This document shows, piece after piece, positions 1-8,611 of a DNA stretch of 45,594 bases. The position numbers and the translations under genes were made by a program. The notes beneath the pieces were generated by a model. That model was not told the origin of the DNA, made no database searches, and saw only the letters and a program-made list of their open reading frames with translations. The stretch lies in the NCBI GenBank assembly GCA_948896875.1, contig CAQUWW010000005.1, positions 18,156 to 63,749 of the forward strand, given 5' to 3'. Origin of the DNA: an uncultured Acetatifactor sp. GTDB lineage: Bacteria; Bacillota; Clostridia; Lachnospirales; Lachnospiraceae. Numbering within the stretch: the stretch's first letter is position 1; every line of letters begins with the position of its first letter.

Positions 1-1623
1 GTTGAACTTGCTGTAGACCTCGTATTCCGAGACAGGGTCCAGCGCGGAGGTGGGTTCATCCAGAATCAGGAAGGGTGCGTCCTTGTAAAGGGCTCTGGCC
101 AGAGCGATCTTCTGGCCTTCCCCGCCGGATATCTCCACGCCGCTTCCGTCGAAGCTCTTATAAAGGTAGCTGTCCACGCCGTCCGGCATGGAAGCGAGGC
201 GCTCTCCGAAGCCGGCCTGACAAAGACAACGGGCCGCCTTTTCAGCATCATACTGCGGCCCCGCGGCCACATTCTCTCCCAGGCGGAAGCCAAAGAGGCG
301 GAAGTCCTGGAAGACGATGGAGAAAATGGACATATATTCGTCATAATCGTATTTTTTGATATTGACGCCGTTCAGCAGGATTTCTCCCTCCGTGGGGTCA
401 TACAGGCGGCACATCAGCTTGATGAAGGTGGTTTTGCCGCTGCCGTTCACCCCTACTACCGCCAGCTTTTCTCCGATTCTGAATTTCAGATTTACATGAC
501 GGAGGGCATAGGTTTCGGTATTTGGATATCGGAAAGACACGTCACGGAATTCTACAAAGTATTCGTTGTCGTCCCTTTTTTCTACAGTCAGAGAACCCTG
601 ATACATAGGATTCGGTATGTCAAAATAGGAAAAATAGCGTTTCAGATGTTCGTGGTTCAGAAGGGCTTTTTGAACCACGGATATCAATCCGGAATTGGCA
701 GTCAGCAGCAACAGGATACAGGACACGTATTGGGCGATGGAACCGACAGTGATGCCGCCTGAAAGCGCGGCTCGAATCAGCATGAGATAGACGCCGAACC
801 GCATGATATGATTCAAAATTACAGCTGCCGCTTTTAGTGCCGCTATTTTTGTCTGTTGCTTCATCATGCCGTTACTGTATTCATTCATTGTCTTTACATC
901 GAAGTCCAGCAGGCTGTCAGCCATGTCATATAGGCGGATATCTTTGCCACTGCTGTAATGTTCCATATAGCGGTAGTATTTTCCGCCGAATATATTCGCT
1001 TTTACACCCGCTTCAAAAAACTGGTTGGAGATTTTCTCACTTCTTTGATTGGAGAAGATATCCCAGGCCACAGTGAGAAGGATACCGCCCACAAGGGCCA
1101 GCTTCAGAGACAGGGAAATCTCTTTTAAAAGGAAAAGTGGCAGTGTCATTGAGCAGGACAATACAATCCTGGTAAGATAGTAAATTCCATCTTCTGTACA
1201 GGAAATGATTCGATAGAGATTGTAACCCGTCTGGGTCTCCATGGCAATTCTCTCACGCAGAAGTGTTACTTTTGGGTCTTCTATGGAGGAATAGGCCATC
1301 TGCATGGCTTTCTCGGAGAACATCCATTCTTCATTTCGATACAGTTCATTGGACAGGATGCTCCGTCTGGAAGACAGATAAGCGCCGGCAAGGCTTAAAA
1401 CGAAGACAAGGCCCACTGTGAGCAGGACGTAAAGCGCCAGGCGCTCCACAGGCTGTCCTCCGTACAGGGCGTCAATCAGCCGGGCCGAGAAGTAAATGGG
1501 CACATAGGGCAGCAGGCTTTTCAGTACTGCGCTCAGGATAAGGCAGGTTGCATAACCTCTGCTCAGCGTAAAAAGGTATCTTACAGCTCTTTTGGATAGT
1601 TGTATATGTTCTGAGAATTTCAT
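1..1623 (-). CDS. ABC exporter half-transporter (TMD-NBD fusion), 3' end cut by window
   Basis: The reading frame is open from the ATG at 1623 to the window edge, giving 541 visible codons; only the end of the nucleotide-binding domain is missing. The N-terminal ~330 residues are hydrophobic and fit a six-helix type IV exporter domain. The ATPase domain shows Walker A GVNGSGKTT (about residue 392), an ABC signature ISGGEGQK (about 496) and Walker B LILDEPTSALD (about 520), with the catalytic glutamate kept. The start is chosen for the GAGGAG ribosome site just upstream. It lies 38 nt downstream of a second half-transporter on the same strand, so the two probably form a heterodimeric exporter. 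The substrate cannot be read from sequence; drugs, peptides and lipids are all possible for this family. Confidence 0.93.
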   Translation of the reverse strand, partial: MKFSEHIQLSKRAVRYLFTLSRGYATCLILSAVLKSLLPYVPIYFSARLIDALYGGQPVERLALYVLLTVGLVFVLSLAGAYLSSRRSILSNELYRNEEWMFSEKAMQMAYSSIEDPKVTLLRERIAMETQTGYNLYRIISCTEDGIYYLTRIVLSCSMTLPLFLLKEISLSLKLALVGGILLTVAWDIFSNQRSEKISNQFFEAGVKANIFGGKYYRYMEHYSSGKDIRLYDMADSLLDFDVKTMNEYSNGMMKQQTKIAALKAAAVILNHIMRFGVYLMLIRAALSGGITVGSIAQYVSCILLLLTANSGLISVVQKALLNHEHLKRYFSYFDIPNPMYQGSLTVEKRDDNEYFVEFRDVSFRYPNTETYALRHVNLKFRIGEKLAVVGVNGSGKTTFIKLMCRLYDPTEGEILLNGVNIKKYDYDEYMSIFSIVFQDFRLFGFRLGENVAAGPQYDAEKAARCLCQAGFGERLASMPDGVDSYLYKSFDGSGVEISGGEGQKIALARALYKDAPFLILDEPTSALDPVSEYEVYSKFN

Positions 1624-1661
1624 GTAGGTTCTCCTCGTTTTATTTCCTTCCTTACTTAAAA

Positions 1662-3521
1662 TTACTGTATGGCCTCATTTTCAGAAGGGGTATAGTCCTC
1701 CTGGTACCAGCAGCTCTGCATTTCATATAATTGGGCATATTCCCCTCCCAGGGCCAACAGCCCGTCGTGGGTTCCGTCTTCGGCAATCCGGCCTTCTTTC
1801 AGGTAGAGGATCCTGTCGCAGAACTGGGTGGAGGCCAGTCTGTGGGAGATGAAGAGGGAAGTTTTAGACCGGGTCATATCCTGATACTGCAGGTAAATCC
1901 GGTTCTCGGAGAGGGGATCCAGAGCGGCGGTGGGTTCATCCAGCACCAGAATGGGGGCATCCTTGTAAAGCGCCCGGGCAAGCATAAGCTTCTGGACTTC
2001 GCCGCCGGACAGCTCGATGCCGTCGGTATAGATTTGTTTGTCCAGTTTGGAATGAATCCCCTTCGGCAGAGAATCCAGCTTGTCACCCAGTCCGGCCAGC
2101 CGCATGCACTGCTCTGCCCGGCGGAAATCCATATCCTTGTCAATCTGCCCGGAGACCGTCTCCGCAAGAGAGAAGAACCCGATCTGCACATCCTGGAAGA
2201 CAGGGGAGAACAGGCGGTAATAATCCCTGCGATGGAATTTCCGGAAGGAGACGCCGTTGATTCTGATATCTCCTCTGGTCGGGAGATACAGTCCGCACAG
2301 GAGCTTTACCAGTGTAGTTTTCCCGGCGCCGTTCAGTCCTACCAGGGCGATTTTTTCTCCGGGCTTTACGGTAAAGCTGATATCCTGCAAAGTATCCTCT
2401 TCGGCGCCTTCATAGCGGAAGGATACATGATCAAAGGTGATTTCCGGAGCCGTTTTTACATGTTTTGTCACATCTGCCTCTCCGGTCCCGTCCTGCTCGG
2501 GCAGATTAAGGTATTTATGGTAATCGCAGACTGCCAGACTGGTAGAGCGGATACCGTTCCACTCGTTCATGATGTTGCCGATGAAGGAGGCGAACATGGA
2601 GATAGCGGAAAAATACAGAAGAAATTTATCCACTGTGATATCTCCGGCCAGCGTCATCCGAATCAGCAGTGCATAGGCGGCGCCGTCCCGGAGTAGAATG
2701 ACAAAGAGGTCGGCGATGCGGGAGAGAAAGCTTCTCCGAATCAGCTTTTTGTCCCAGCCGGAGCGGCTTTGGGACAGGTCGTCATAAACCTGGCGGAACC
2801 ATCCGGCCATGCCGTAGATGCGGATATCTTTTGCCGCGGCAAAATTGGCCGTCTCGCCCTGGACATACCAGAGTCTGTTGTCTATATCAGTCCATTGTTC
2901 TCTGTGGGCATATTCCCAGTTGCGGTAGGCCCTGGCGCAAAGCCAATTCACCACGGGAGCAATGGTGAGAATGGGCACAAGGTAAGGAGAGACGAAAGCA
3001 ATCACCGAGCCGAAGAGCAGGTAGCTGAGCACATTCTCTATCAGCTTCAGACTGCGTTTGGGCATATCGGATACTGGCTGAACCATGTCCCACATCTGGG
3101 TCGCCCGGGCGGCACGCTCGCTGAGATCCCGGATTTCCTTTTGCTCATAAGTCTGATAAAAGCAGTTCAGCGATTTCCTGTCCACATCGATCTGCCTTTT
3201 AAAGCGGTATTCTGATAGATAGGCCTGGGATACTTCTTCTAAAAAGGTGTGCAGGGAACCCGCAATCAGCATCACCAGAATGACGGTACCTACCTGGATG
3301 ACGGCATGCATCAGGGATGCACGGCCTGTGACTTCCGCCACCACAAGAGAAGGCAGATAGATTTCCGCGTAAGAGAGACAGATATTCAGGGGAATTTCCA
3401 GCACCATCAGCAGGAAGAAAAGCGGCGAGTCCTTTAAAATGCTGTGAAAGCTCCAGAGAGCGTTGCTCAGGGCGGAGCGGTAGGGCTTACTTTTTTTCGT
3501 TTTTTGCACGGTTTCGGTCAT
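1662..3521 (-). CDS. ABC exporter half-transporter (TMD-NBD fusion)
   Basis: A full-length 619-residue ABC exporter subunit. The first ~340 residues carry the membrane domain and the C-terminal part the ATPase: Walker A GLNGAGKTT (about residue 395), signature LSGGEVQK (about 503), Walker B ILVLDEPTAALDP (about 525) and the H-loop FISHRLAS (about 557). All catalytic positions look intact, unlike heterodimers in which one site is degenerate. The ATG at 3521 follows an AAAGGAG site. It is the first gene of a two-gene minus-strand operon with the 1..1623 half-transporter. A plausible promoter lies at 3552-3581. The exported compound is unknown. Confidence 0.95.
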   Translation of the reverse strand: MTETVQKTKKSKPYRSALSNALWSFHSILKDSPLFFLLMVLEIPLNICLSYAEIYLPSLVVAEVTGRASLMHAVIQVGTVILVMLIAGSLHTFLEEVSQAYLSEYRFKRQIDVDRKSLNCFYQTYEQKEIRDLSERAARATQMWDMVQPVSDMPKRSLKLIENVLSYLLFGSVIAFVSPYLVPILTIAPVVNWLCARAYRNWEYAHREQWTDIDNRLWYVQGETANFAAAKDIRIYGMAGWFRQVYDDLSQSRSGWDKKLIRRSFLSRIADLFVILLRDGAAYALLIRMTLAGDITVDKFLLYFSAISMFASFIGNIMNEWNGIRSTSLAVCDYHKYLNLPEQDGTGEADVTKHVKTAPEITFDHVSFRYEGAEEDTLQDISFTVKPGEKIALVGLNGAGKTTLVKLLCGLYLPTRGDIRINGVSFRKFHRRDYYRLFSPVFQDVQIGFFSLAETVSGQIDKDMDFRRAEQCMRLAGLGDKLDSLPKGIHSKLDKQIYTDGIELSGGEVQKLMLARALYKDAPILVLDEPTAALDPLSENRIYLQYQDMTRSKTSLFISHRLASTQFCDRILYLKEGRIAEDGTHDGLLALGGEYAQLYEMQSCWYQEDYTPSENEAIQ

Positions 3522-3551
3522 GGTTTTGTACTCCTTTAAAATCTTATCCCT

Positions 3552-3581
3552 ATTTTACCGCAGATAGCCGAAGAAAAACAA
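3552..3581 (-). promoter_or_regulatory. Probable sigma-A promoter of the ABC exporter pair
   Basis: On the minus strand a TTGTTT -35 box is followed after 18 nt by a TAAAAT -10 box, placing the transcription start about 24 nt before the ATG at 3521. The match is moderate. The rest of 3582-3740 holds no gene that I can see. Confidence 0.45.
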
Positions 3582-3746
3582 TCTGTGCACGAATTGTTTC
3601 TGGTGGGGCATGAATTGCGGAAGTTATAATCTTGATGCACATTTTGGAGCTTAGAAAAAAGAGGGGCAAAGGGTTGTGAATTCTGGGACAGATGCTATTG
3701 TTTCTGATATTCTTTCGGTAGCATCCGCAGGTAAATGCAAAGAAGT

Positions 3747-3814
3747 AAAAAGAATCACCCTTTCAAGCTGAAGGCTATGAATGCCGCAAACAGTGAGAAA
3801 GGGTGATTCTTTTT
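3747..3814 (-). terminator. Rho-independent terminator after the 3828-6749 cassette
   Basis: Perfect 18-nt inverted repeat: arms at 3747-3764 (ending CACCCTTTC) and 3797-3814 (starting GAAAGGGTG) around a 32-nt loop. Both arms end in A/T runs, so on the minus strand the stem is followed by a T tract. It lies 14 nt past the stop of the 3828..4454 gene and separates this cassette from the ABC exporter operon. The long loop is unusual. Confidence 0.75.
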
Positions 3815-3827
3815 CTGTTATATAATT

Positions 3828-4454
3828 TTATTTTTTGCTTTCTTGAATTTTTTTCAAATTATCTATAATATAGTTGATCTTGAACTGCTGGAAATTATCG
3901 TCAATGATTTTTGCGATCAATTTGCATAATTTAGTAGAAAAACGCATATGATATTTCACGTATTCTTCAATGGTGGAACGGCAGAAATTCCGTTCTGCCA
4001 TATAAGAGCAGAAGCTGTCCAGCATGTTTAAAAAATCAGTGAAAGCATCCTGGCTGGAAAAGCCGTATTTCTCAAAATCATCAATAATATTAATATCAAA
4101 CCTCAGGATCACATTGTCAAAAATAGAATGTATTGCTTCGGAAGCCTTATTCTCATCCTGTGCGTCCAGAACACGAAGGGGTGCTGCCGCGTAATAAGCG
4201 CGGAGAGACTTCTTAATGTAATTCTGTAGATTATCATATAGAAGATCATTATTGATTTTGGCTTCCAGCTTTTTCCAGTTATCCAACTTGTTGGATATGG
4301 TATCCTCTTTACATGCGGATAAAAAATTTTCTATGTATTCTCCGGCTTCCTCTGGAACCTCCTCGTCATCCTTCAAATAGCTGTCTAAAAACTGCTTCCA
4401 TTCCTCATTGTATCTGGAGGACAGCTCATTTAAAGCTTCTATGCTTGATTTCAT
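3828..4454 (-). CDS. Hypothetical helical protein (208 aa), last gene of cassette
   Basis: I do not recognise this protein. It is 208 residues, acidic to neutral, without signal peptide or membrane segments, and reads as mostly alpha-helical, with a charged N-terminal helix rich in E, D and K and a lysine-rich C-terminus (LKKIQESKK). No catalytic motif stands out. It starts at an ATG preceded by AAGGA and sits 39 nt downstream of the winged-helix-like gene. A strong terminator follows its stop, so it closes the transcription unit that begins near 6749. Codon use is more A/T-rich than in the flanking ABC and signalling genes, which is compatible with acquisition by transfer. Confidence 0.7.
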   Translation of the reverse strand: MKSSIEALNELSSRYNEEWKQFLDSYLKDDEEVPEEAGEYIENFLSACKEDTISNKLDNWKKLEAKINNDLLYDNLQNYIKKSLRAYYAAAPLRVLDAQDENKASEAIHSIFDNVILRFDINIIDDFEKYGFSSQDAFTDFLNMLDSFCSYMAERNFCRSTIEEYVKYHMRFSTKLCKLIAKIIDDNFQQFKINYIIDNLKKIQESKK

Positions 4455-4493
4455 TCTATTCTTATTCCTTTCTGTTGAAATAGCGATCCTTTT

Positions 4494-5276
4494 CTATGCG
4501 ATATGTAGCGGAACGCGAGTAAATTTTTTATGAGGGCTTGTCTGATGGGCTAGGCTTTGGACAGGTATTTCCTTTTTGGGCAGCTCGGCCGTTCTGCCTC
4601 CATACTTGTTCTCACTGAATTGCAGTATATTTCCCAGTATATCCGGTGCATAAAAACGGGTGTCAGGGGTTATTGATATATTTTTGGGTCTGGACACATA
4701 ATCTGCAGGCTTTTTGTGAGGAGTCTGGTGGCGGGGCATGCTTGGCATGCATTTTTCTATGTATTGTCTTGCCGCAGGAGTCAATGAGTATGCTTTAAAT
4801 TTGCTGAATAACTCTACATGGATCAGCTTTACGGATGTAGCATTCATCTGCTTTATGATGGCGGTCAGATTGTTGGGCGTAGTCATCAGCTCAGCAGCCA
4901 GATCTTTGTGTAGCAGTGTCCCCCGCTTCTCCAATATTCGCAATATTACATCGCGGTATTTAGTCGTTACCTTTTGGATTTCTTCCTGAGCATAAAGGCT
5001 AGCTGTATACAGCCGCAGGATGTCCAACAGAGCAGAATTGTATCCTGCTTGCATGAGCATGTCCTTATCATGCTTTGACAACTGAAGTTCTTCCAGATAT
5101 CCCTGGATAGAATAACTCATAGGCTTTGTTTCTTGCAGCAAGTGATTCAGCTCCGCAAAATTTGATTCCGCCAGGGCTGTTGTCAGCGCCTTAGTCAGTC
5201 GTTGAGTTGTCTTCCGAATTTTTTCCGGCTCGTCCGTTAAAAAGTTTGACGTGTACTTTTCCTGGTAAGTATCCAT
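4494..5276 (-). CDS. Winged-helix (MarR-like) domain protein of unknown function, 260 aa
   Basis: The middle of the protein (about residues 105-165) reads like a winged helix of the MarR type: ILEKRGTLLHKDLAAEL, a recognition-helix-like stretch NNLTAIIKQM, then a strand-turn-strand wing. The first 100 residues look helical (possible dimerisation or partner binding) and the last 90 are polar, basic and proline-containing, probably flexible. There is no enzymatic motif. The start is well supported by GGAGGAA 6 nt before the ATG at 5276, and the gene follows the CN-hydrolase C-terminal ORF by 24 nt, so the two are co-transcribed. It could regulate the cassette or be a structural partner; neither is shown by the sequence. 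Confidence 0.65.
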   Translation of the reverse strand: MDTYQEKYTSNFLTDEPEKIRKTTQRLTKALTTALAESNFAELNHLLQETKPMSYSIQGYLEELQLSKHDKDMLMQAGYNSALLDILRLYTASLYAQEEIQKVTTKYRDVILRILEKRGTLLHKDLAAELMTTPNNLTAIIKQMNATSVKLIHVELFSKFKAYSLTPAARQYIEKCMPSMPRHQTPHKKPADYVSRPKNISITPDTRFYAPDILGNILQFSENKYGGRTAELPKKEIPVQSLAHQTSPHKKFTRVPLHIA

Positions 5277-5300
5277 GGCAATTCCTCCGTATTCCGTTGT

Positions 5301-5690
5301 CTATGCACATAGACAGTGTGTTTTTTCAAGAAAGAATGTCAGATTGCTATATGAGATTCTGATATCGAAATAACACATTGTCTTGGAGCACTTATTCAAA
5401 CATTCCCTTTCTGTTTCGCACAAAGATGGATTTTGTGCTGAATAGGGTAACTGTATCATTCCTAAGGGTTCCGGCACATCTTGTTTTTTCCTTGAAACCG
5501 TTTTGGCGGAACAGGTGTTGATATAAATTTGCAACAACTTTGACGCCTTGCCTTTTTCCATTGTATCCTTAAATGCCTGGACTCCCGGTGAGAATGATGG
5601 GCAGATCAAGGTATTGACCATAGCACTATCTAACATTGTCTGATAATAATCAGGATCAAGAAACTCTGCACATATGGGGAAGCTCACCAT
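5301..5690 (-). CDS. C-terminal part of a split carbon-nitrogen hydrolase-like protein
   Basis: 129 residues in the same frame as the ORF that ends at 5700, only three sense codons after its TAG. The start of this piece reads VSFPICAEFLD followed by MVNTLICPSFSPG, which matches the nitrilase-superfamily element carrying the nucleophilic cysteine (usually G-hydrophobics-C-D/E-x-R/F and later A-D/x-hydrophobics-P-S). The catalytic Glu and Lys would come from the upstream ORF. An AGGA lies 7 nt before the ATG at 5690 and overlaps the TAG, so re-initiation could make this as a separate chain. The last 50 residues, rich in Cys and aromatic residues, I cannot assign. It is either a piece of a nonsense-mutated gene or half of a genuinely split enzyme. 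Confidence 0.6.
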   Translation of the reverse strand: MVSFPICAEFLDPDYYQTMLDSAMVNTLICPSFSPGVQAFKDTMEKGKASKLLQIYINTCSAKTVSRKKQDVPEPLGMIQLPYSAQNPSLCETERECLNKCSKTMCYFDIRISYSNLTFFLEKTHCLCA

Positions 5691-5699
5691 TCCCAGTTC

Positions 5700-6749
5700 C
5701 TAAGTGATCAGAATAGGAATATAATTATCATATCGCAGACATTCTCTTCGCTCGATCCCATTTTCGTCGGAAAGGATAAAAGGAGCCGCCTTGTCATGAT
5801 GCAGACATGTCACACCGCCGGGCCCCAAGACAATGAGACGGTTGATATTATCCCTGCATATCGTGGGCAATACGACGATAGTGCAGTAATCCGGATGAAT
5901 TCTCATACGCTTCCTGATTTCATCCACCATTTTTTCTGTGCCCAGGCATTCTGTAAAGATGATCATGCTGTACCGCTTCAGAAACAAATGGTCAAATATA
6001 TCCAAAATTCTTTTCGTTACAGTTTCTTCGTTCTTTAACCCTTGTACTGTGACCGCATGGCCTTTCCTGGTGTCCTCATTCCTGGTTTCCAGCTTCGCAA
6101 AGTTCATGGCAGGAGACAATGCTATGGAAAGTTCCCAGCCGGATTTTGTTTCTCTGAGTAGTCCTTTATCATTCCAGTAAGTTACCTTGAACTGGAATGG
6201 AGAAATGTCACTTTTGCGAACTATGAGATAGTTTTTCAGATAACTGTTTAAAATTCTTCGTCTGCTGCGCTCAGATTTATCCAATCTCCATTGCGGCGTT
6301 GTGCGAGGATATATTTCAATTCCCGTTTCTGCATAGTTTTGATTCATGGGGGAGACAGAATGAAACATAGTTTCCCCCAGCCAGCCGTCATATGGTGGGA
6401 TCACTTGTTCTACTGCCACAGCCAAATGGAAGATTTCATCACAGGCATCCTTGGGCAAGTTCTGTATCAATTCCCTAATATAGATAAGTTCATCGCTATT
6501 AAATATATATTCGTGTGCAATAGAATTAAGAACCATTTTAATAAGCGGCTCATATTTTTCATTGATTTCTTTGAAATGGTGTTCGTCCATTCCAGTCCGT
6601 TGAATTGCACACTTCCGTTCCATATTCTTATCCATCAGCGCGCATAATTTGGCCAGAAGGTCATAAACAGTTTCTATTATCAAAGGAATCCCCCCTTCCT
6701 GTATATCCAATATAGCATGTAACAGGGAAAAAATCAATATATTGTTCAT
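5700..6749 (-). CDS. N-terminal part of a split carbon-nitrogen (nitrilase-like) hydrolase, first gene of cassette
   Basis: 349 residues ending at an in-frame TAG. Residues 1-200 form a helical region that I do not recognise. From about residue 205 the sequence reads like a nitrilase fold: WELSIALSP, then MIIFTECLG (position of the catalytic Glu), IVVLPT and HDKAAPF (position of the catalytic Lys). The nucleophilic Cys lies beyond the stop, in 5301..5690. The whole reading would be 482 codons. The ATG at 6749 has no clear ribosome site; a TTG at 6683 has a GGAAGGGGGG site 6 nt upstream and may be the true start. Nitrilase domains occur in anti-phage reverse transcriptases of the DRT1 type, but no reverse-transcriptase motif is present here. 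Confidence 0.65.
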   Translation of the reverse strand: MNNILIFSLLHAILDIQEGGIPLIIETVYDLLAKLCALMDKNMERKCAIQRTGMDEHHFKEINEKYEPLIKMVLNSIAHEYIFNSDELIYIRELIQNLPKDACDEIFHLAVAVEQVIPPYDGWLGETMFHSVSPMNQNYAETGIEIYPRTTPQWRLDKSERSRRRILNSYLKNYLIVRKSDISPFQFKVTYWNDKGLLRETKSGWELSIALSPAMNFAKLETRNEDTRKGHAVTVQGLKNEETVTKRILDIFDHLFLKRYSMIIFTECLGTEKMVDEIRKRMRIHPDYCTIVVLPTICRDNINRLIVLGPGGVTCLHHDKAAPFILSDENGIERRECLRYDNYIPILIT

Positions 6750-6910
6750 ATATTGTTCAACTTACTTATGCTTCTAAACAATGAGTTATTCTCTTATTGA
6801 AAACTTTCAACTCTCGAGATATAATAAAGTTTATATTTATATGTTAAAATAAAAATGTGAGACGGATATCTTATTTGGAAATATGATGATAAAAAGGGAA
6901 AGTGATACAG

Positions 6911-6943
6911 AGCTGCTTAAGAAGTATCTATAATTAAGTAGCT
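6911..6943. promoter_or_regulatory. Inverted repeat around a TATAAT box upstream of the Fic gene
   Basis: Arms AGCTGCTTAA (6911-6920) and TTAAGTAGCT (6934-6943) are inverted repeats with one mismatch. Between them lies TATCTATAATT, a good -10 element for rightward transcription, about 90 nt before the Fic start. The geometry suggests an operator over the promoter, but no -35 box is convincing. Confidence 0.3.
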
Positions 6944-7023
6944 TTAACAGATTGGAGTAATTCGTGATTCATTAAGACATAGACTGATCTTCGAAGAACA
7001 GAAATCCGAAGGAGCATGACAGC

Positions 7024-7779
7024 ATGACAAAATATGAAAAAGCGATTGCCCTGTGGCAGCAGAAGCAGATTACCACAGACGCGGAACTGGCGGAAGCCTT
7101 AAACGGACATAGTATCGCCTATGCATATCATTCCGGGAAACTGGAAAATGCAAACATTACCTATCATGATACCCGGGAAATTTTCGAGCATGATGGGGTT
7201 ACTTCTTATACAGGAGATTTGCGGACTCTGTTTGAGATTCGGAATGCGAGAGATGCCAATGAGCTTTGGCTGACTGCATTCGGAGAGAAGCGAGACCTTG
7301 ATGAAGGATTGATAAAAGAATTCCAGAAATGTCTGACACAAAATACCTATGACACGCGCAGATGGCAGCTGGGGGAGCGTCCGGGAGAGTACAAGCACCA
7401 TGATTATGTGACCGGAAGAGAAGAAATAGGAGCGGCTCCGGAGGACGTATCGGAGGAAATGAAAGAATTGCTTTCCGAGCTGACGGATGTAAAAGAGGCA
7501 GATGAATTGACTGCGGCGGCATGTTTCCATGCAAAGTTTGAGAATATTCACCCTTTTGCCGACGGAAATGGCAGAGCCGGCAGGCTGGCCATGAACTATT
7601 TCCTGATTCTGCATAACCATCCGCCTGTTATCATTCATGAGGAAGATCGTCTGGCGTATTATACCGCATTGGAAGCATGGGATTCCATGCAGGATCTCAA
7701 TCCACTTCGGGATTTCCTGAAAGTACAGGCGGAAAAGACTTGGGAAAAGCAGATTGCCCGTTTTGAGAAGCACAATTAA
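7024..7779 (+). CDS. Fic family protein (AMP-transferase type), class II
   Basis: 251 residues with the complete Fic active-site motif HPFADGNGRAGR at residues 176-187; the His is the catalytic base and the Asp/Gly-Asn part binds the nucleotide's Mg and phosphates. An SGKLEN element at residues 37-42 matches the (S/T)xxxE(G/N) inhibitory helix, placed N-terminally as in class II Fic proteins, so the enzyme is probably auto-inhibited. Fic proteins usually transfer AMP to a hydroxyl on a target protein; the target here is unknown. The start is the ATG at 7024 with AAGGAG about 10 nt upstream; an earlier ATG at 7017 opens only a three-codon frame that overlaps it. No separate antitoxin is seen. 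The gene is convergent with the histidine kinase, 4 nt away. Confidence 0.93.
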   Translation: MTKYEKAIALWQQKQITTDAELAEALNGHSIAYAYHSGKLENANITYHDTREIFEHDGVTSYTGDLRTLFEIRNARDANELWLTAFGEKRDLDEGLIKEFQKCLTQNTYDTRRWQLGERPGEYKHHDYVTGREEIGAAPEDVSEEMKELLSELTDVKEADELTAAACFHAKFENIHPFADGNGRAGRLAMNYFLILHNHPPVIIHEEDRLAYYTALEAWDSMQDLNPLRDFLKVQAEKTWEKQIARFEKHN

Positions 7780-7783
7780 GGCA

Positions 7784-8488
7784 TTATTTTACAGCCGGCA
7801 CCAGGAATTCTGAGGTAAAGGCGCCGTCTTCGCTGTTGTACTTGCACCAGCCCCCGTGTTCTTCCAGAATGGCCTCCGCCCGGCGCAGTCCGAAACCGTG
7901 GAAGCCTTTTTTGCGGGAGGAGAACAGACTGCCGGCTTTACGGATTTTGGCACCGGAAGAATTCAGCATGGAAAAGTAGAGCATCTTCCCCTTCATGCCC
8001 ATGAAGATGCGGATAAAGCGCTCTCCCCTGACTTCCATACAGGCTTCGATGGCATTGTCCAGGAGATTGCCGGTAATGATACTGAGCTCCAGGTCGGAGA
8101 GAAGGAGCCTGTCGGGGACGTTTGCCTTTACTGTGACAGAAATCTGCGCGGCTTTTGCCTGTGCGATTTTTGCGGACAGGATAGCATCCAGGGAGATATT
8201 CCCTGTTTTCAGCAAAGTATCCACATTCAGCAGCTGATTGTCCAGCTCGTCCAGATAGGCGAGAGCCCGGTCAGTTTCCCCGGCTTCCAGCTGTCCTTTC
8301 AGGGTCTGCAGATGATGATGGAAATCGTGCTTGTATCCCCGCATTTCTCTGTAGATACTCTGCACCTCGCCCAGATGCTGTCTGGACTGTTCTGTTTGAT
8401 ATTCTATTAGCTTCAGATAGGTTTTCTTTCTCATAGGAAGACACCGTTTACAAAGGGCTATACAGGCAACAGTTTGACAGGCTTTCAC
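7784..8488 (-). CDS. GHKL sensor histidine kinase lacking a membrane sensor domain
   Basis: 234 residues, starting at GTG. It shows the AgrC-type histidine motif GYKHDFHHHL (His about residue 54), the N-box NLLDNAIEAC (about 142-151) and a G-box GFHGFGLRRAE (about 195). No transmembrane helices precede the dimerisation helix, although this family normally has six or seven. The upstream 260 nt contains no coding remnant that I can see. It therefore looks like a soluble kinase or a 5'-truncated gene. It follows the LytTR response regulator on the same strand but has its own strong promoter at 8612-8640. The partner is presumably that regulator. The GTG start has a weak ribosome site; ATG at 8434 is an alternative. 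Confidence 0.85.
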   Translation of the reverse strand: MKACQTVACIALCKRCLPMRKKTYLKLIEYQTEQSRQHLGEVQSIYREMRGYKHDFHHHLQTLKGQLEAGETDRALAYLDELDNQLLNVDTLLKTGNISLDAILSAKIAQAKAAQISVTVKANVPDRLLLSDLELSIITGNLLDNAIEACMEVRGERFIRIFMGMKGKMLYFSMLNSSGAKIRKAGSLFSSRKKGFHGFGLRRAEAILEEHGGWCKYNSEDGAFTSEFLVPAVK

Positions 8489-8611
8489 CTGTTGTTATCA
8501 TTGTACTTTATACTCGTGAATGCATTTAACTGCCGCTTACCACATCAGCATTATAGAAGCGTTCACTCGTTATACATTTAGATTGGCAATTGTTTTCGTT
8601 CGTAAGTACAA

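Noticed and set aside
1731..2696. Long plus-strand ORF (321 codons) opposite the ABC exporter gene
   Set aside because: It is antisense to conserved Walker and signature motifs and has no protein-family look or ribosome site; a shadow frame.
5690..5705. Pyrrolysine recoding at the TAG
   Set aside because: No pyl genes, tRNA or PYLIS-like evidence in view; nonsense mutation or re-initiation is more likely, though genome data could reopen it.
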